Positions 31,490-42,079 of a stretch of 64,000 nucleotides of DNA are shown piece by piece; position 1 is the stretch's first letter, and the number at the start of each line of letters is the position of its first letter. The notes beneath the pieces are model-generated. The model was given only the letters and a program-made list of their open reading frames with translations, was not told the DNA's origin and did no database searches. The position numbers and the translations under genes were made by a program. The DNA lies in assembly GCA_963662175.1 (NCBI GenBank), contig OY759215.1, forward strand, positions 11,397,079 to 11,461,078. Direction: 5' to 3'. Source of the stretch: Aradus depressus. Taxonomy: Eukaryota; Arthropoda; Insecta; Hemiptera; Aradidae.

Positions 31490-31660
31490 GAGAAAAAAAA
31501 AAAGTAACAATAACAAATATAAGAAATATAAATAAATAAATAAAATAAAAAATATATATATATATTAATCAAATATAAATGAATAAAATAAAAACAAAAA
31601 ATCATAATAAATAAATTGATCCATAAAATAATATCAGAAGATTTAAGGAAATAAACAGAA
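31490..31660. repeat. A/T simple-sequence region
   Basis: Runs of aaataaataaata and atatata with little other content. Confidence 0.8.
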
Positions 31661-32125
31661 AAATTATAATAATGATTTTTTATTTTTTTTATATAAGTAC
31701 AAATATTCTTCCTGATTATAATTATAAAAATAATTTAAAATAGAAGAAATAATAAAAATACATAAAATAATATACCAAGAGAAATAAAATAAATTAGTAC
31801 ACAAGTAATGAGAAATAATGATTAAACATAACGCAGATTCGACAGATCTTTAAGGTATGGGGAAGTAGGTATAGGGGAAGTTATGTAATCGGTCAACAAT
31901 TCGACGCAGAGTTTTTAACGTAATTTCAAGTTTTTCGACCTCTAGATTCTAATTATCAAAAAAAAAAGTCTGACTCTCCGTGTATCTGTGAACACAATAA
32001 TTCCCAATTGAATGAATGTATCGTCACGAAATTATATCTGTGTGACCTCAACTCCGTAAGGACAACTATCGATTTTTAGCCAAATCGTTCAAAAGGAAGG
32101 GTGAATTAGGGGAGAGGTTTAACGG
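31660..32125 (+). repeat. Family A-containing repeat, near-identical inverted partner at 62620-63060
   Basis: tagtacacaagtaatgag, acagatctttaaggtatgg, gttatgtaatcggtcaac, ctctccgtgtatctgtg and cctcaactccgtaaggac are found in reverse complement with few changes at 62620-63060. The similarity extends beyond family A into AT-rich sequence on the left. Confidence 0.8.
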
Positions 32126-34240
32126 GGTTTAATCGCGGGATATATTGCAATCGAAATCAATAATTATTATAGGTTTTAGGAAGATTCTCAGTGAAATTCA
32201 TTTTACTATAAAATTTCAAAATGTTAAATTATTTTCGACGTACGCTGATAAGCCTTTCATATTGCCCAGCAGCTGATCCTATTTTTAAAGAATGCATGAA
32301 TAACGACTCCATCAGCGGAACAGGACGCCCCAAGTTCATGCTAGTACCTAACATGCAACCTATAATGTCTTCCACCTAGATCCAATTCAATTTATTTTTG
32401 TTAATCTCTCCCTCTGATCTACCAGCATGCAAAGACTCCATCTTAATAAATACATTCATCTCATATTTATATAAGTATATAAATATACATATATGAAATT
32501 AAACTTTTGTCTGCACATAAAACGAGGGATTTTTTTTTTGTATTATCAGAAATGCATATAATCTGTACTTACATACAGTTTGTTTGTGTATTTGAGATAA
32601 TCTCGGAAGCTTAACAGATTTAGTCAAATCTTTCATCGTTGGGAAGGTAAATACACAACTTCATGAAGTTTCTCGATCACTCTCAACTTAGCGACATGCA
32701 ATTTTAACATTCAATAAAGTGCATTATGGTTCCGTTGCATGAGACGAGTTGCTTACTTCGGAAAATTGCTTAGTTTGCATGTATAGTTCTAGTTTATAAT
32801 CGAAATCATAAGTTCATAACTTCTAATTGACATAGTAGTCATTATGTATTCTTTATGTGTGACAGACTTCTAACCTGGGTATGAGTCACAATAGCTAACT
32901 ATAAACAATACCTATTGTGTTAGGAATTTGATATTCATGCATTGCTCTTCTATTATTTATTTTTAAAAATAATAATAATTGTATATGTATTTGTATTCTA
33001 AGTTTTAATATCGTTTAATGTATTGTAATAAATTGTATGAAACATCTAATAATCTGTGACGTCCTAAATTTATAGACATTAATTTTTAAAATTGGTTTTT
33101 CATAACTGTTGTTAATATTGGCGAACTCATCCGACCTTTGGATTGAATCAAATGGATACTAATTACATAGTCGTTTATTAACTAAGTAATTTGTTGATTT
33201 AATCTTCTTAAAAAGTAAATCAACTGGCATCCGTTTAACAATTAAATAAAGTATCCAGGTAGATTCTGGAAATATTGAATCGTCTTGTTGGGGATCTTTT
33301 AGAGACAACATCAATGGTAAGTGGGGATAGTCTTTTTTATTACCATGTTATGCTTTAACGGCAATGAGAATTTCACCACCCCTTTTTTCTCTCAGGAGGA
33401 ACTAACTCGACTGCCTGCTAAGATCATTGTTTAAAGTATATCATCTTTCATAGAGTCGGTACAGCTGAAAAAAGGCGGTAGAGGGACATTGAGAACTTGA
33501 GGAGTATGATATGGATGATAAAGAGGGAGAGAGGGACAAGGGGTCTGACAGGAGTCCCAGGAGACAGCAACTCTCCTGGGGGAACTCATCCATGGAGAGG
33601 GGGCAACTGGAAACCTGGACACAAACTGACGGATCGAGTACCTGCTTTTATAAAACATAACCTTTAAATAACTCGAAAAATTGTTCAAAATTTGCCAAAA
33701 TAAAAGATAACAAAGAAATTAAGTCAAGAAAAAATTGTAGATCATACAATTGTTACAAAGGAACGAAAGTTAGTGTTGAAGCAGATTGTGTTTCTTTCAC
33801 TAGTCAAAAATATTAAAGAAATCTGTGCTCCAAATTTAATGATTTGCTTTCTTTTGTTTAACTTTGCTGCTGGTTGTGCATTTTTTGTGGCTTCAGATGA
33901 ATAAATACAAAATAAAAAAAACTTTGTTGCGTACCTACCCCAACTGAGGCAGGATAAACATAGTTTTTAGTTATTTCAAAGTAGTTTTAATGAGAAAGTC
34001 ATGTTTTGTTTGTGCGTAGAGCAGTTTGTATGACGGACCATTAAAGTATTTTTTTTATTATTATTTCATTATATTTCTATAATATAATATTTTATTATAT
34101 TTCTTTTATTTTCAACTCACTGGAAATAAACAGAGCACTACACGAACGCTTTGAAGCTCGAAAATATTGAATAAAGAGTTATCGCATGTTTATTTAATAA
34201 CAATTAGAATTACCTATCCGATAAATCTATGTAAATATGT
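32126..34240. other. Long intronic stretch, nothing recognised
   Basis: About 2.1 kb of AT-rich sequence with no supported gene or transposon. A purine-rich patch (33470-33620) gives an 85-codon minus-strand frame without recognisable features. Confidence 0.45.
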
Positions 34241-34242
34241 CA

Positions 34243-34522
34243 ATAGTTAGTTATTGCAACTCATGGGTCTTTAACATCGAGGTCATATCCACCTACTACC
34301 AGAGCGCTCTGGTAGAGATGAACCCGACTCGTGTTAGGAAAGGGTGGGTGTTTTTAACGACTACCTGACATTGTACAGGCTTGGGATCATCGCTCAAAGT
34401 ACCATCTGAAGGACGGCATGCTCATGGTTTCTTTACCTTCTAGAAGGGCCTAGGCCGGGTTGCGAACCCGCGATCTTGAACTTAGCAGTCAAGCACGCTA
34501 CTCTCAGCTACCGGCACCCTCC
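34243..34522 (-). mobile_element. tRNA-derived SINE, internally shortened
   Basis: gttagttattgcaactcatg at the 3' end and gctaccggcaccctcc at the head, with part of the body deleted around 34320. Confidence 0.8.
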
Positions 34523-34954
34523 AATTTTCTTTCTTATTTTCCCAAACTAGTTCAACTTCACCATTAAGACGCTACGTTACTCATTGGCAGTTACTATTGA
34601 GTACGAATACCTCTGGGTATACTCGTACGGTCTCGTAGAGAGCCAGAGTAATCGATAGAGCCTTCAAACTTTGATGAGTGGGAAATAAGTTGATTCTAAT
34701 CAATTGTGTCGACAAGTTAGCTTCACCGCTTACACAGGTACATACTTAACACAATTCCAACATCAGATAGTGACTATACTACGTGACTAATCTTACATTA
34801 GTGACTAACTTTAATGACTAATCTGCAGTGACTAACTCACACATAAGATGTAGTCACGTCTCTTCCCTCTAGAAGGTCGTGGGAGTGTTTCTTAGGGCCA
34901 CATCATGCGGAAATTGATAATGTGTTTCTTAAACTTCTCTGGGATGTTCCACTG

Positions 34955-35190
34955 TTAGTTGTTTCCGGCATTTTTTCTTCCAGAGGTGTCTTCTTATTTT
35001 TTTATTATTTTTTTTTTTTGGCCGATATTTCGGGACTATTACAGTTCCCTTCTTCTGGTCACTATGAACCAAGAGAGTTCATAGTTACCAGAAGAAGGGA
35101 CCTGTAATTGTCCCGAAATATCGTCAAAAAAAAAAAAAATACAAAAAAAATAAGAAGACACCTCTGGAAGAAAAAATGCCGGAAACAACT
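34955..35190. repeat. Fold-back element with about 105-bp arms
   Basis: The left arm from gttgtttccggcattttttc to gaaccaagagagttcat and the right arm to gccggaaacaactg are reverse complements around 35070. The arms carry cagaagaagggac and gtcccgaaatatcg, a GGGAC/GTCCC stem followed by GAAA that recalls a degraded hammerhead. A partial relative lies at 50035-50110. It gives two mirror open frames with no gene character. Confidence 0.85.
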
Positions 35191-35873
35191 GAAATTGATA
35201 ATATGAGAAAATCGAACTGCAAGAACTTTCCCATAGGGTTGTCAGTTGCCCAAATAAAAACATCTTATATAATCCTTTTCTTTTTTGTTAAATTTACGAA
35301 TGGGTATTTACACGTGTTAATATATATTGTATAATGTACAAAATATTTTTACTCACTAAATCATTTAAGTTCGTCAGTAGTTCATTTTATGTACTCATTG
35401 TTGATCTAGAATGACCCGAGATAAATTTTATTTTGTAACCTTCATTTGTTTTGAACATATTTTTACTTTCTCAAGTAATCTCATCAACGGATTTGGTCGT
35501 TTGTTGTAATTATTTATCTTTACTGTATGTATTTTATTTAGTTCGTTTCTGGATTCGCCAAGTTTACCAACAGTTTTGAAAAAGTAAGATGACATGAGGT
35601 TGCACAATACACAAAAAAAAAAACTTACTTCATGGTTATTTTAATAAATATATTTGATGAAAACATTATTGATATTTTTGTTTATTTATCAGAATCATTT
35701 TCTATACTACTATCCTAGAATACATTTGTATATTATTTATAATCTACAACGCTGAGTGTCGTTGTCTACCACCATTTCTTCCGTATATACAATTCTCAGA
35801 TTACCTGAAGCTGTGACTTCCCAATAAAAGAAAGTAATTGATTACTTTTTCAAACATGGGCCACATTTCAAAA

Positions 35874-35878
35874 TGAAA
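35874..35878 (+). repeat. 5-bp target site duplication, left copy
   Basis: tgaaa immediately before the 5' LTR, repeated at 38437-38441 directly after the 3' LTR. Confidence 0.88.
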
Positions 35879-36009
35879 TGTAATGTACCATATGATCAAA
35901 AACAATATCAACTACAGATGTGAGGTAGGTTAGATAAATATGTGAGTTGAGTTGTATAATAAAATGTTTATAATGAAATATATATGGTGTACTTATTAAA
36001 TAACTTACA
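35879..36009 (+). repeat. 5' LTR (131 bp)
   Basis: Begins TGTAATGTACC and ends ACTTACA. By eye it is identical along its whole length to the 3' LTR at 38306-38436. Its 131 bp is short for a Ty3/gypsy element and close to the size seen in TRIM-type elements. Confidence 0.93.
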
Positions 36010-36011
36010 TT

Positions 36012-36028
36012 TGGCGCAGTCGGTAGGA
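36012..36028 (+). promoter_or_regulatory. Primer-binding site, tRNA-Ser type
   Basis: TGGCGCAGTCGGTAGGA starts 2 bp after the 5' LTR. It is complementary to the 3' end of insect tRNA-Ser (ending CCTACCGACTGCGCCA), the primer known for several insect gypsy-group elements such as 17.6 and 297. Confidence 0.85.
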
Positions 36029-36080
36029 CCACGAACTGAAGACTGAAGTGAATAAGGTATTATTCATTATACTATAAATT

Positions 36081-38216
36081 ATGTCTTCCATAGAGTTCAA
36101 GTTCAGATTTAAGAAATTTGGAGACAAATGCATTTTATATGCATTCAAAGAAAAAAATAGCAATGATTGGGTTACAGTTGAACCCGCATTTCGAGACCTG
36201 CAATTCCATACAGGGCTTCTGTCGGTTGAGGGTGTTCGACATACCCTCCAAGAGGATTTCAGGCAAAAGTCTATATCAATAAGCATTACTAAAGAATTGG
36301 CTGAGGCTTATCGTTCATCCTCCACTCAGGCCATAGAAGATTCGGATCATGAAGAAGAAGGGGTTGACTCTCATTCTTTGGATCCACCGGTGTCCCTTGG
36401 TCAAAGTTCGGAGCGGCAGATGTTGTTGACGCTATTAGAATATCAACAGCGCCTCAACCAGGAGCTGATACAAAGTAGTCAGCAGGGGGTACAGAAAATG
36501 ATGGAAGCAATGATGGCATCTTTTGCTGAAGTTATAACGAAATTGAATAGTAAACCGGAAAAGATGGGTATTAAGAAATTCGACGGAAAAAATGAAGATC
36601 CCAAAACCTGGCTACTTATATATGAAAAAGCCTGTTCCTCCAACAACTGGGACAGTGACTATTTGAAAATTAGTAATCTAGTTTCCCATCTGGTACCCCA
36701 GAGTACTGCAGAGAAATGGTACCATTCCCTCATGGCCAAAGAAACTCCAAATGAATGGGCCCTTTGGAAAAGCTCATTTCTGAGTTCGTTTCAACAGAAC
36801 CTTTTGGAACTAGCGATAAGATGCAATAACTATATCTATCGTGGAGGGACAATGTTGGAGTATTTCTTGGAGAAAGAACGTCTTATTAATCTTGCCTACG
36901 GCAGTCTCTCAGATAGGGCCTTTCTCATAATGGTTATGTTGGGACTACCCGAAGATCTCCAGAGCCAGTTGTCCATCCTGAACATAGAGACAAGGGAGGA
37001 ACTCCGGGCAGCTCTCGTCAGGCTGAAGCCGGCCGCCGCTACTTTCCAATCTTTTGGAAGATCTTGGAGCTCTCAGGAGAGAAGAAAGAAGCCGAGCGAG
37101 ATAATAAAAAAAGGAATTAATAATATAGACGGTGATGAAGGAGTGGATAATGATATTTATTCAAGATCATGTTTCATTTCTAAGGTACCTCAAATTCGTT
37201 TATTGAATCAGGCTTGCACAGACAATAGCGAAAGGAAAATTGAAGTTAAACCTGATTTGGTGCCAGATATTCTTCGCTCTTATCATGATGATCCCGACTC
37301 AGGAGGTCACGACGGGTTTTGGAAAACATATATCAAGATAAGGGACAGGTTTTATTGGCCCCATATGAAAGAAAGTATTTCAAAATACGTCAAAAGTTGT
37401 CATGATTGTCAAATTGCAAAATTTAACTTTAAGCACAAACCAGACATAATGGTTGTTCCGGATACAGCTACAGAGCCTTTCCAGTGCCTGCATTTGCACT
37501 TTGCTGAGAGACTGAAGGAAGCCGAATCAAATGGAAAGACACAACCATTTATTGCCGCTGTGGATGAATATTCAAGATATGTTAGCGCCAAGGCAATCAA
37601 GGAAAGCGCAAATGCTGTAATAAAATTCCTTGAAGAATATCCCCACCTTAGCAAAGTAAAGAAAATAGTTAGTGATAACGGACTACAGTTTGCCTCTGAG
37701 GCTTTAAATAAATTCGCCGAAGAGAGACAAATCAGGCTAGTTGCCACAGCGCCGTATCGTCCTGTTGGAGATGGGTTGGCCGACCGTAAAATAAGTGACA
37801 TCAAACGGTTCATCTCTCTGTATCCCAACTTTAAAGGAGGATGGGAAAACTGTTTGGAGGCAGCTGTAAGGCATCTGAATAGATCGTACACAGCGTGCCT
37901 TGGTTGTTCTCCCCAGTTCAAAGCGTTTGGAGTTGAATCTATCTTTCCGGCTGACAAAAAGTTTGGAATCTCCGCCGACATGATTCAGAAGAGATCCATC
38001 TCCAAGAAAAAGAAGAAGAAATGCAAGGAAAATATGAAGTCCTATTTTGGTAAACATGTTATCCAATGTGCAAATGTTATCCCAAAAATAAAAGAAGAGA
38101 ACCAAATCCTGGTGCAGGCCGGATATCGAGGGAAGAATTCTGTTGTTAAAGGACCTTTCAAAATCAAGAAAGTCATCAGATTGAATGGGTTCCCAAAGAA
38201 TATGAGGTCTGTATGA
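36081..38216 (+). CDS. Gag-integrase fusion protein of LTR retrotransposon (711 codons)
   Basis: The first ATG lies 52 bp after the primer site. Residues about 160-320 form a retrotransposon Gag/capsid region (KKFDGKNEDPKTWL, the WALWKSSFLSSF block and FLEKERL). A linker at about 340-395 replaces protease, RT and RNase H. The integrase zinc-binding site follows with H402, H410, C440 and C443. The core then shows H473 where the first catalytic Asp is expected (LHLHFAERL), D532 (SDNGLQFAS), and D568 exactly 36 residues later where Glu is expected (GLADRKISD). The D,D-35-E triad therefore reads H,D,D, and strand-transfer activity is doubtful. A lysine run near residue 638 may be a nuclear signal. 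The expected C-terminal block seems shifted into another frame near the stop. No frameshift breaks the main body. Confidence 0.9.
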   Translation: MSSIEFKFRFKKFGDKCILYAFKEKNSNDWVTVEPAFRDLQFHTGLLSVEGVRHTLQEDFRQKSISISITKELAEAYRSSSTQAIEDSDHEEEGVDSHSLDPPVSLGQSSERQMLLTLLEYQQRLNQELIQSSQQGVQKMMEAMMASFAEVITKLNSKPEKMGIKKFDGKNEDPKTWLLIYEKACSSNNWDSDYLKISNLVSHLVPQSTAEKWYHSLMAKETPNEWALWKSSFLSSFQQNLLELAIRCNNYIYRGGTMLEYFLEKERLINLAYGSLSDRAFLIMVMLGLPEDLQSQLSILNIETREELRAALVRLKPAAATFQSFGRSWSSQERRKKPSEIIKKGINNIDGDEGVDNDIYSRSCFISKVPQIRLLNQACTDNSERKIEVKPDLVPDILRSYHDDPDSGGHDGFWKTYIKIRDRFYWPHMKESISKYVKSCHDCQIAKFNFKHKPDIMVVPDTATEPFQCLHLHFAERLKEAESNGKTQPFIAAVDEYSRYVSAKAIKESANAVIKFLEEYPHLSKVKKIVSDNGLQFASEALNKFAEERQIRLVATAPYRPVGDGLADRKISDIKRFISLYPNFKGGWENCLEAAVRHLNRSYTACLGCSPQFKAFGVESIFPADKKFGISADMIQKRSISKKKKKKCKENMKSYFGKHVIQCANVIPKIKEENQILVQAGYRGKNSVVKGPFKIKKVIRLNGFPKNMRSV

Positions 38217-38292
38217 GGACGACTTCGGAGCAGGGCAGAAGGCTGCCATCAGGAATGTGGCGGTCTATCATTGCAGGAGCAATGAAGCTCCT

Positions 38293-38303
38293 AAGAAAGG
38301 GGG
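38293..38303 (+). promoter_or_regulatory. Polypurine tract
   Basis: AAGAAAGGGGG ends 2 bp before the 3' LTR and would prime plus-strand DNA synthesis. Confidence 0.85.
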
Positions 38304-38305
38304 TA

Positions 38306-38436
38306 TGTAATGTACCATATGATCAAAAACAATATCAACTACAGATGTGAGGTAGGTTAGATAAATATGTGAGTTGAGTTGTATAATAAAATGTTTATAA
38401 TGAAATATATATGGTGTACTTATTAAATAACTTACA
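38306..38436 (+). repeat. 3' LTR (131 bp)
   Basis: Identical by eye to the 5' LTR at 35879-36009, TGTAATG to CTTACA, followed by the target duplication tgaaa. Confidence 0.93.
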
Positions 38437-38685
38437 TGAAATATGTAGGTACCATAAGTAAAATAAGCACAAATCAAAAGGAAATTCCGATTATCGCACC
38501 CGTTAGTTTTTTCCACTCTTTCCTCCAACAGAGTCTTTTTTTTTCATATATAAATAATTGTTTGTTGAAAAAAATAATGTTTCAGTTTTTTTCGCGGACC
38601 ATTCCAACAAATTGAAGTTGGCCCCATCGAAGTCGGGTGAACCTCCTTCTTATTATTATTATATATATGTATATATTTGTTTCAG

Positions 38686-38813
38686 AGCCAACGACGGAGA
38701 TAATGGGAGGTAACGACCTGTTCATAGACCGGGGGAGTACCATCAATCTGACATGTGTGGTCCGCTACAGTCCTGAGCCCCCAGCATACATCTTTTGGAA
38801 CCACAACGATGCT
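38686..38813 (+). CDS. dpr: Internal exon of a dpr-family gene (second Ig domain)
   Basis: A 128-bp exon with acceptor ...atttgtttcag|AG and donor GCT|gtgagt, entered in phase 1 (the Glu codon is split) and left in phase 0. It encodes EPTTEIMGGNDLFIDRGS, TINLTCVVRYSPEPPAY and IFWNHNDA. The C of LTC and the W of IFW are the B-strand cysteine and C-strand tryptophan of an Ig fold, and GSTINLTC plus SPEPPAYIFW are hallmark Dpr second-domain blocks. Dpr proteins are membrane-anchored neuronal surface proteins that bind DIP partners and guide synaptic matching. The usual continuation of the domain (IN-D-S-RGG) would lie in the next exon, which is not in this window. Which of the roughly 20 dpr paralogues this is cannot be told. 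The reading continues as a short open frame into the intron, which is not coding. Confidence 0.9.
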
Positions 38814-40169
38814 GTGAGTACATACTTTTTGAGTTTATATATACTTTTGATTAATTTTTTTGATGTGAAACTTCTTTAGCGAGACTTGTGAATCGGCATG
38901 ACATGAAACGAAAAGGAGAGAGGGATGAGTAGCTCATGCGTACAAGTCAACTACGAGTTAAGTCGGTGACGATGCATCAGCTGTTGTGTGCTACGTGTTT
39001 GTACACGTTTTATACTTTAAAATAATACATTTGATTATTAATTTGATATGTTTAATTTTATTCTGAGTAGTGTTCAATAGTTAAAAATATCCAAAACTTC
39101 AACGGAACGTGTTCGACAATTCCGTGCAAGACAAAAGCAAATACAGCAACAAGCAAGAAAGTCAACATAAAGACAATTTTTAATAATTACGCTTCATTTA
39201 TATTTTTAAATTATTTAAATTATTGATTTCTTATTGATTAAATTTTAATTATTCATTAAAAATTTTCTATTCGAAATTAATTTAATTCAATTTACACCTG
39301 TAAACTTTAAGGTAATAAAATATAATTTTAAATTTTTTTAGGTTTAATATTTTCATAGTCCTTTGCATTATTATTTATTTTATTATTTTTTATATTTCTT
39401 TTTTGTGAATAACGCTTTTTGCGCTGAACCAAATAAAAGTTTTTCTTCTTCTTCTTATATTAATTAACAAACTAAACTATTGTCCTTTATTAACCTAAAG
39501 TTTAGTTACTTTAAAATGGTTAATACTTATAATAAAAATTAGATAAAATGTGTATATATATATTATTAATTTGTTTATTTAGTTGGATAGTTAATGAAGA
39601 CAAAAGGAGTTTCACTTCAACCGTGCGCAGTCGTGGGGCAGACACACTTTTTTTTAGTGATTGAAGCTTGCGTTAGTTCTCCGGTGTTGAAAAGTAGTCC
39701 TGATGTTAGATGCTTAAATACATAAATTCAATTAATCAAAAAATAAATAAAAACTGTTTAATGTCCTTCTTAGACCTTTCTGGGATGCTCGATGTTCCAT
39801 ATTTACATTTATGATTAGCTGTCATAAAAGTTGGGGGGAATTTTCTAATTGGTCCGTTCAACAGCCAATCAAAGAATCGGAATCGAAACTGATGGTCCCC
39901 TAGTGACTGACCTCATCTCATATCCGAGTAATGAGTGTCCTGTGGTACTTCGGAGTTGGTTCATCCAACCACAAATCAGAAAATTAAAAGCTCCCCCCCC
40001 CCCCCCCCCCCCCGCCATAATTCACTCCTCTACCTCTAGGTTGCGCTACTACCGGCTTCCTATCATCCTCTTTTTTGAAGTTCTTCGTTGTATTTACTAC
40101 TTTAATGCCCTCCAGGAGTAGTCTTATTTAAAAAATGAAAGATAGACACCTCGAAAAGATAGGAGAGTT
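38814..40169. other. Start of downstream dpr intron, nothing recognised
   Basis: AT-rich intron with a (CTT)n patch near 39441. A short unexplained stretch at 39100-39170 reads ERVRQFRARQKQIQQQARKS then stop on the plus strand; it is basic and glutamine-rich and might be a transposon relic. Confidence 0.5.
39993..40013 (+). repeat. Poly-C tract (21 bp)
   Basis: Uninterrupted C run after aaattaaaagct. Confidence 0.95.
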
Positions 40170-40246
40170 AGTTATTTTGACACAAGCCCGGGCTTTAACT
40201 ACGAGGTCATATCGCTTACAATCAGAGCACTCTTTCGTCGTTCACC
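40170..40246 (-). mobile_element. tRNA-derived SINE fragment (3' end only)
   Basis: gttagttattttgacacaag, cccgggctttaactacgagg and cactctttcgtcg, then breaks off. Confidence 0.75.
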
Positions 40247-41380
40247 AGTGATTCTAATGCATTTTGACCACTGGAGTCATTGAAGCCTGATAAAATAGTA
40301 CCCCCATGAAGGCCGGGCAAGTCAGAAATTTAATATGTGCATATTTATAATTACGATCAAGAATGCTGTCTATGTAACGTAATAAAAAGCTACAGCCTAA
40401 CAATGTACTAAAGATATAAGAAAATGTTATTTTACAAATATATAGGAGTTGCAAAAATGTAAGTAATTGGGTAATTTGTGAGATGTCATCACATAAGAAG
40501 CCCCTCTGAAGCTGTCTATGGAAGATACAAGTGTCGCTCCGACTTCTGCAAAAGAGGTCACTCCATTCATCTCCCAGCCTTCCTTCCTCTACTTTTTTTT
40601 ATTTTCTCAGCCGACTGCCAAATCCTTTAATTTACAGCCTTCCAATACAGTTTTAAAAGTTCATTTGTTCTTCTTAGAAAAAAAACTCTCTTTCGCCACC
40701 CTATTTTCTCCCCGTCTTTGCCTCTTTAACTCCTGGATTAAGTACACAAATTTATTTTCTCTCTTTTTCTTTTTGGCTTGTTTATTTTGAAGGTAATTAA
40801 GAACTATTTACTGACTAATCTCTTCCAATTTAATTGATTCACTTCGTTATTTGCAGTTCACTCTCTTTTTTCGCTCAAGTCTACAATTGACAACTTTACA
40901 ATTTTTTCTCTTGCGACACTTTTAAAGACGTGAATAATGTAGATGTTAGAGGTCAAGAGCAGGAGGGTTTCTCCTCTGGTCGTTGTCTCTTGGAGTCTGC
41001 CAGGAGCTCTGCTGTCATGTTCTGTCTGTGGCAGGTCGGGTAGTCAGCTACTAGTGGATACTGCAGATGGTTAGTCCTGTGTCCATCCTCATGCGGGCTA
41101 CTGACTCTCCCATGGGCAGTTCCTTTGGGTTCCGTCTTTCGGACACTACAAACCACTGCTTCAGCCAGTTGCTTATCTTTCTGCAAACTTATTTTCAGAG
41201 ATACCGCTATGTTCAGGGATCATCAGCGTTTCGCTGCTTACGAGGAACCTACCAAAATTGTGTTCTTTCTTCATTTCTTGTTCTTATTTCTTCTGGGGTA
41301 ACTTGGGATGAGAACTCACCGTTAGCTTTCCCCTGACTTCAATGGTGTTACAAGTTGGGTGTCCCGCTGATCTGTTCGTA
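40247..41380. other. Intronic stretch, nothing recognised
   Basis: Pyrimidine-rich and AT-rich parts. The 40950-41190 segment is less AT-rich and open on the minus strand for 77 codons (ending RQRPEEKPSCS), but I do not recognise it; it could be the 3' part of an unknown retroelement. Confidence 0.4.
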
Positions 41381-41384
41381 AGAG

Positions 41385-41530
41385 GAAATTATATAATCAG
41401 TCAGAAATTCGATGTTCAGTTTTCACCAGAATTTCATATATTCCGAACCCTTGGTTCAAATGGAAATGGAAATAATAGAAGACAGCATTCCCTGTTTGTC
41501 TGCGTGCTTGAGTCTGTGAACAATAAAAAA
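41385..41530 (+). repeat. Family A repeat, end fragment
   Basis: aaattatataatcagtcag, aaattcgatgttcagttttc, accagaatttcatatattcc and gtgcttgagtctgtgaac. Confidence 0.62.
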
Positions 41531-42079
41531 AATAGTTTTCAAGTTTCTGGATCGGTTTCCAGGTTCAACTGAGTACAAAAGACGACGATTTAATCAATAA
41601 AATTTGATTGGCTACCAAAATATTTAAAATAGACAGAATGGTGGGAAGGGACTCTACAAAAGCTTTGAGGGAGCCAGTATATCTTACCTTTTTTCTCGTT
41701 CTCAAGTGAAATTAGAGAATGTTTGTGTGGTAGACCCCTTAAAGCTGTCCCATTGTGAGGGGCTGATGTCTACCCGCCCCCGCTTTTTTAGTCCTCGCTT
41801 CACCTTTTTATGTAAGATGACTTGAATACAAAGTACAGGCTGGCTCTCTCAAAGCCCCGCCGCATCTCTAAATGAGGTTTTGTGTCCAACTCTCTCCTCT
41901 CTCACACATCCACACACGTACAGTTTAAGCCAAACCTTTTTTTTTTTTTCTTTTTTGCTAAGTTTTATTTTTATATTTACCTCAATATTATTTTACATAG
42001 ACGTTTATTGTTTAAATAAAAAGTATACGGGTTGTGTGGTATATTCCTAGACATTATCCGAACTGTATTAATAAAGTTG

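Larger units (their letters stand above)
35879..38436 (+). mobile_element. Complete non-autonomous LTR retrotransposon with Gag-integrase frame
   Basis: A 2558-bp element with identical 131-bp LTRs, 5-bp target duplication, primer-binding site, polypurine tract and a single 2.1-kb frame. The domain order is that of a Ty3/gypsy element from which protease, reverse transcriptase and RNase H have been cleanly removed. To move, it must borrow reverse transcriptase from a related element. Identical LTRs mean insertion was recent. It lies in the same orientation as the host exon at 38686, 249 bp upstream of it. Confidence 0.93.

Noticed and set aside
37409..38249. Two long minus-strand frames (190 and 170 codons) over the Gag-integrase gene
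   Set aside because: They are antisense shadows of the 711-codon frame and show no domain character.
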